64,000 nucleotides of DNA from Chlorogloeopsis sp038404745 (GTDB taxonomy: Bacteria; Cyanobacteriota; Cyanobacteriia; Cyanobacteriales; Nostocaceae): contig NZ_JAYKTT020000089.1 in the NCBI RefSeq assembly GCF_038404745.2, forward strand, positions 24,121 to 88,120, given 5' to 3'. Position numbers and translations under genes: made by a program. Within the stretch, counting starts at the first letter, position 1. Each line of letters opens with the position of its first letter. The notes under the pieces were generated by a model. That model was not told the origin of the DNA. It ran no database searches and saw nothing but the letters and a program-made list of their open reading frames with translations. Shown piece by piece: positions 61,632 to 64,000 of the stretch.

Positions 61632-62614
61632 TCTTTGAAAGGCTGAATTACTGTTAAACGCAATTCTTGTTTGGTTTCAGTTTTCAGATACTGCCCTTGC
61701 AGGGGTTGCCACTGTTGCCACATTCGATAACGGTTTTGGGCTAGTATATCCGCCAGCGTAGGAAGTTGAGTGTGAAGTTCACACTTGAAAACATCTACAA
61801 GCCACTCACTTAAAACTACGCTATCTTGCATAGATCCCAAAATATCTTGGATGCTTTTTACTTGGGCAACATAATTTGTGTAAGATTCGCCATATAAGTC
61901 ACTAAATAGTTCCATTTGGTAACGCAGGCGTTTAGTTTGTTTGCGCAAACTATGAAGAAGTTTGCCATTTGTTGTTAATTCTTGTTCTATTGTTTCTGCT
62001 TTCCACTCTTGTGAGATAATTTCTCCTGAGGGTTCCACTTGAATTCCAATTAACCAACCCGGATGCAGCAAGAAACTACTGATTTCTGGTAAGAGTAAAT
62101 CTGGTAAAACTTCCTGCATTGGTAGAGATGCTAGTGATTGATAACTAGGTTCATCTAACCAATCTTGTAAACTTTGTTTTATAGATTTGTAACGTTCATC
62201 TTTAAAGGTTGTTCGTACATCTTGCAGTGCTTTTTCACGTTGTTTTTCCAAAGCATCAAAAGCTGTTTGTAGGGATTGCCGCTCTTTTTTCGGTAAATCT
62301 GGTTGAGCGAGATTTTCTAAAGTTTCTTTTAGCACATCTAAGTCTCGCAAATTGCCAAGACGGCGCGCAATTTTACCGAGATTTTTATCATTAACTAACT
62401 TCGGCAAATTTATCGCTTGATCAAACCTACTAACAGCAGTTCGCAGGCGACGTATACCTACCCGCATTTGATGCAGCGCTTCTGGATCTTTATCTTTTTT
62501 TACTTCTGTTTCCCATTTCAAAGTCTTTTTAAAGTGTTTTTGAATTGCTGAATAAGCATAGTATCCTAAACTTTTCACGTTGCTTTTCACTTTAGAGTTG
62601 CTAGCTAAGGTCAT
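61628..62614 (-). CDS. CHAD-domain protein
   Basis: 328 aa from the ATG at 62614 (MTLASNSKVKSNVKSLGYYAYSAIQKHFK); a GTG four codons upstream is possible. CHAD is an alpha-helical domain rich in conserved His and basic residues that binds polyphosphate or other polyanions: EALHQMRVGIRRLRTAVSRFDQAI (H-x-x-R-V-x-x-R-R-x-R) and, in the second half, LHSLRKQTKRLRYQMELFSDLYG. In other bacteria CHAD proteins localise to polyphosphate granules. No triphosphate tunnel metalloenzyme domain is fused, and none is adjacent in the window. Confidence 0.9.
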   Translation of the reverse strand: MTLASNSKVKSNVKSLGYYAYSAIQKHFKKTLKWETEVKKDKDPEALHQMRVGIRRLRTAVSRFDQAINLPKLVNDKNLGKIARRLGNLRDLDVLKETLENLAQPDLPKKERQSLQTAFDALEKQREKALQDVRTTFKDERYKSIKQSLQDWLDEPSYQSLASLPMQEVLPDLLLPEISSFLLHPGWLIGIQVEPSGEIISQEWKAETIEQELTTNGKLLHSLRKQTKRLRYQMELFSDLYGESYTNYVAQVKSIQDILGSMQDSVVLSEWLVDVFKCELHTQLPTLADILAQNRYRMWQQWQPLQGQYLKTETKQELRLTVIQPFKD

Positions 62615-62896
62615 AGGAATTAACACACCTTAGACAAATATCAATGATTGTATACAATATATTAAATAATAGCATTGATTATAATTTTGCACTGTTTTTT
62701 TACCAATTGATATAATCTTAAAGTAATGCAAATTGTTGTCATATTGACTTTTGAGATTGCAATATTTCAAAAAATCTTTTATTTGTAAAGTAATTTAACA
62801 ACAATTTTATTTTGAATATTTCAAAATAGCCAATACTGAGTATTTTAATATACGAAAATTTATACATGAAAGCTATCTAAGTAGAGAGCGTGTAAA

Positions 62897-63961
62897 ATGC
62901 AAGACCCAAATTTTTTAAATCAAGTTTTACTTACATTTACTAATAGTTTTAAAGAACACAGGGAAGACTTATCTGCGGTAATGCTGACAGATAAAAAGTA
63001 TTTGTGGTTGGGATCGGATGAAACCTCCAGTATTGAACGTCTGTGTTGGGATAATCATAATTTTGCCCAGCATAAACAATTTCATGTAGCGGAATATATC
63101 AGTTTAGCCGCACCAGAAGAGGAAGAAATTGATATTGAAGGTATTGATCACAATGGTTATTATTTGTGGATAGTCGGTTCCCATAGCTGGAAACGCAAAA
63201 AACCAAAACCCAAAAAATCTGATGCCGAAAATATTAAGAGATTAACACAAGTTAAGTCGGAACCAAACCGTTATATTTTGGCTCGTATTCCTCTTGTTGA
63301 CGGTGAGTTACACAAATGTTGCCCTCATCCAGAGGATTCTAATGTACAGTTAACTGCTGGCAAATTAGAAGTAACGCAGCAGGGAAACTTGCTGATGGAA
63401 GCTTTAGCAGACGATCCTCATTTAGGTTTCTTTGTCAAAGCAGAAATTCCTGGTAAAGACAATGGCTTTGATATAGAAGGTATAATAGTTTATCAACATC
63501 GGATTTTTGTGGGTTTGCGCGGCCCTGTGCTGCGTGGTTGGGCTGTAATGTTGGAAATAGAAGTAGAATCGTCTCAAGCAGGAGTGCTGAGTTTACAAAA
63601 CATTTCAGAAGCGGGAAGACAGTACAAAAAGCACTTTATGTTCTTGAATGGTTTAGGAATTAGAGACTTGTGCCTGCATGGAGAAGACTTATTAATATTA
63701 GCAGGGCCAACAATGGATTTAGATGGCCCAGTGCAACTATACCGTTTGCGCGGAGGCGTTCACTTGCAAGAAAATGTCCTTCATAGCCCAGAGTTAGTAC
63801 AAAAAATTCCCTATGGAAATCGGGAAGATCATGCTGAGGGTATAACGCTAGCTCAAGATTTATTTGGAGAACCTTCGCTGTTAGTGGTGTATGACTCCCC
63901 AGCAAAGGCTAGGTTGGTAGATGATGGTGGTGTCATAGCAGATATATTCAAGCTTGGTTAA
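62897..63961 (+). CDS. DUF3616 protein
   Basis: 354 aa, soluble. The segments DIEGIDHNGYYLWIVGSHSWKRKKPK, GFDIEGIIVYQHRIFVGLRGPVLRGWAVMLEIEV, GLGIRDLCLHGEDLLILAGPTMDLDGPVQLYRL and EDHAEGITLAQDLFGEPSLLVVYDSP match the DUF3616 family. The repeated short strands with Asp/Gly turns suggest a beta-propeller. The biochemical function is unknown; similar propellers include phytase-like phosphohydrolases, but no catalytic set is recognised here. AT-rich DNA (62640-62896) upstream shows no gene. Confidence 0.85.
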   Translation: MQDPNFLNQVLLTFTNSFKEHREDLSAVMLTDKKYLWLGSDETSSIERLCWDNHNFAQHKQFHVAEYISLAAPEEEEIDIEGIDHNGYYLWIVGSHSWKRKKPKPKKSDAENIKRLTQVKSEPNRYILARIPLVDGELHKCCPHPEDSNVQLTAGKLEVTQQGNLLMEALADDPHLGFFVKAEIPGKDNGFDIEGIIVYQHRIFVGLRGPVLRGWAVMLEIEVESSQAGVLSLQNISEAGRQYKKHFMFLNGLGIRDLCLHGEDLLILAGPTMDLDGPVQLYRLRGGVHLQENVLHSPELVQKIPYGNREDHAEGITLAQDLFGEPSLLVVYDSPAKARLVDDGGVIADIFKLG

Positions 63962-63978
63962 CTCTTAAGGCAATCGCT

Positions 63979-64000
63979 ATGAAAAAGACACGACTAATTT
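63979..64000 (+). CDS. start of a further gene, cut by the window edge
   Basis: ATG at 63979 with AAGG eight bases upstream begins MKKTRLI, which looks like the start of a signal peptide or hydrophobic N-terminus. Only seven codons are available, so identity cannot be assigned. It follows the DUF3616 gene by 17 bp on the same strand. Confidence 0.35.

Noticed and set aside
1..64000. tRNA or rRNA genes
   Set aside because: I looked for cloverleaf patterns in the longer spacers and found none; a covariance-model scan would settle this.

Overview
The window is chromosomal DNA from a filamentous, probably heterocyst-forming cyanobacterium (Nostocales type). The grounds are psaD (photosystem I), ldpA (circadian input), a Ycf45-like R3H ATPase, cyanobacterial DUF2605/DUF2973 neighbours, a group 3 sigma factor of SigF type, very frequent HIP1 octamers (GCGATCGC), low GC with AT-rich spacers, and abundant short palindromic repeats. 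The genus cannot be fixed from the sequence alone.

Layout. 1-6.3 kb: a sigF-like gene cut by the left edge, a CNNM/CorC-type membrane protein, and mfd. 6.3-9.6 kb: accessory DNA with a VapBC-type toxin-antitoxin pair between two copies of a palindromic repeat, a secreted orphan protein, a 21-bp tandem repeat array and two Uma2 nucleases. 9.7-15.3 kb: murD-glyS, a HAD phosphatase and a nagB-like deaminase. 15.3-19.5 kb: a decayed two-gene signalling operon (hybrid histidine kinase plus REC-GGDEF-EAL) carrying several in-frame TAA codons, an inserted hairpin element and frameshifts. 19.8-28.4 kb: ldpA, the Ycf45/R3H ATPase, a csaA-like gene with tatC, an FAD monooxygenase and a soluble lytic transglycosylase.

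28.8-32.3 kb holds the most interesting locus. A divergent XRE repressor faces a two-gene operon encoding a RecB/Cas4-like PD-(D/E)XK nuclease with a C-terminal Cys cluster and a long prokaryotic Argonaute with an apparently intact PIWI catalytic centre. The two genes overlap by ATGA. Two near-identical 18-bp operator-like palindromes lie between the repressor and the operon, 33 bp apart.

32.5-46.8 kb: a pentapeptide-repeat protein, a di-haem cytochrome c peroxidase-like protein, a secreted molybdopterin-oxidoreductase-like protein facing a molbindin, trpE, psaD with an HLR1-like RpaB site, a DICT-GAF histidine kinase, an internally deleted glycogen-debranching-type glucosidase, DUF2973/DUF2605 genes and thrS. 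46.9-49.6 kb: a ParE-type toxin-antitoxin pair flanked by GGTGGGCA palindromes, then dndE and the phosphorothioation-associated methyltransferase without the rest of a dnd cluster. 49.9-56.1 kb: an AmpG-like transporter, small membrane proteins, a GNAT acetyltransferase, a HEAT-repeat protein and a GH65 phosphorylase. 56.2-57.8 kb: a RAYT-type transposase with a homopolymer frameshift, flanked on both sides by its probable REP repeats. 57.8-64 kb: an unusual CNB-AAA-polyferredoxin fusion, LtrA, a CHAD protein, a DUF3616 protein and the first codons of one more gene.

A recurring theme is low-complexity and palindromic repeat DNA (GGGGACACGGGG-type tracts, CTAGTCCC-type tracts, a 101-bp repeat in two inverted copies). 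Some of it has entered reading frames without breaking them, as in ldpA and the acetyltransferase gene. All functions are read from the sequence by family recognition; no database search was run.
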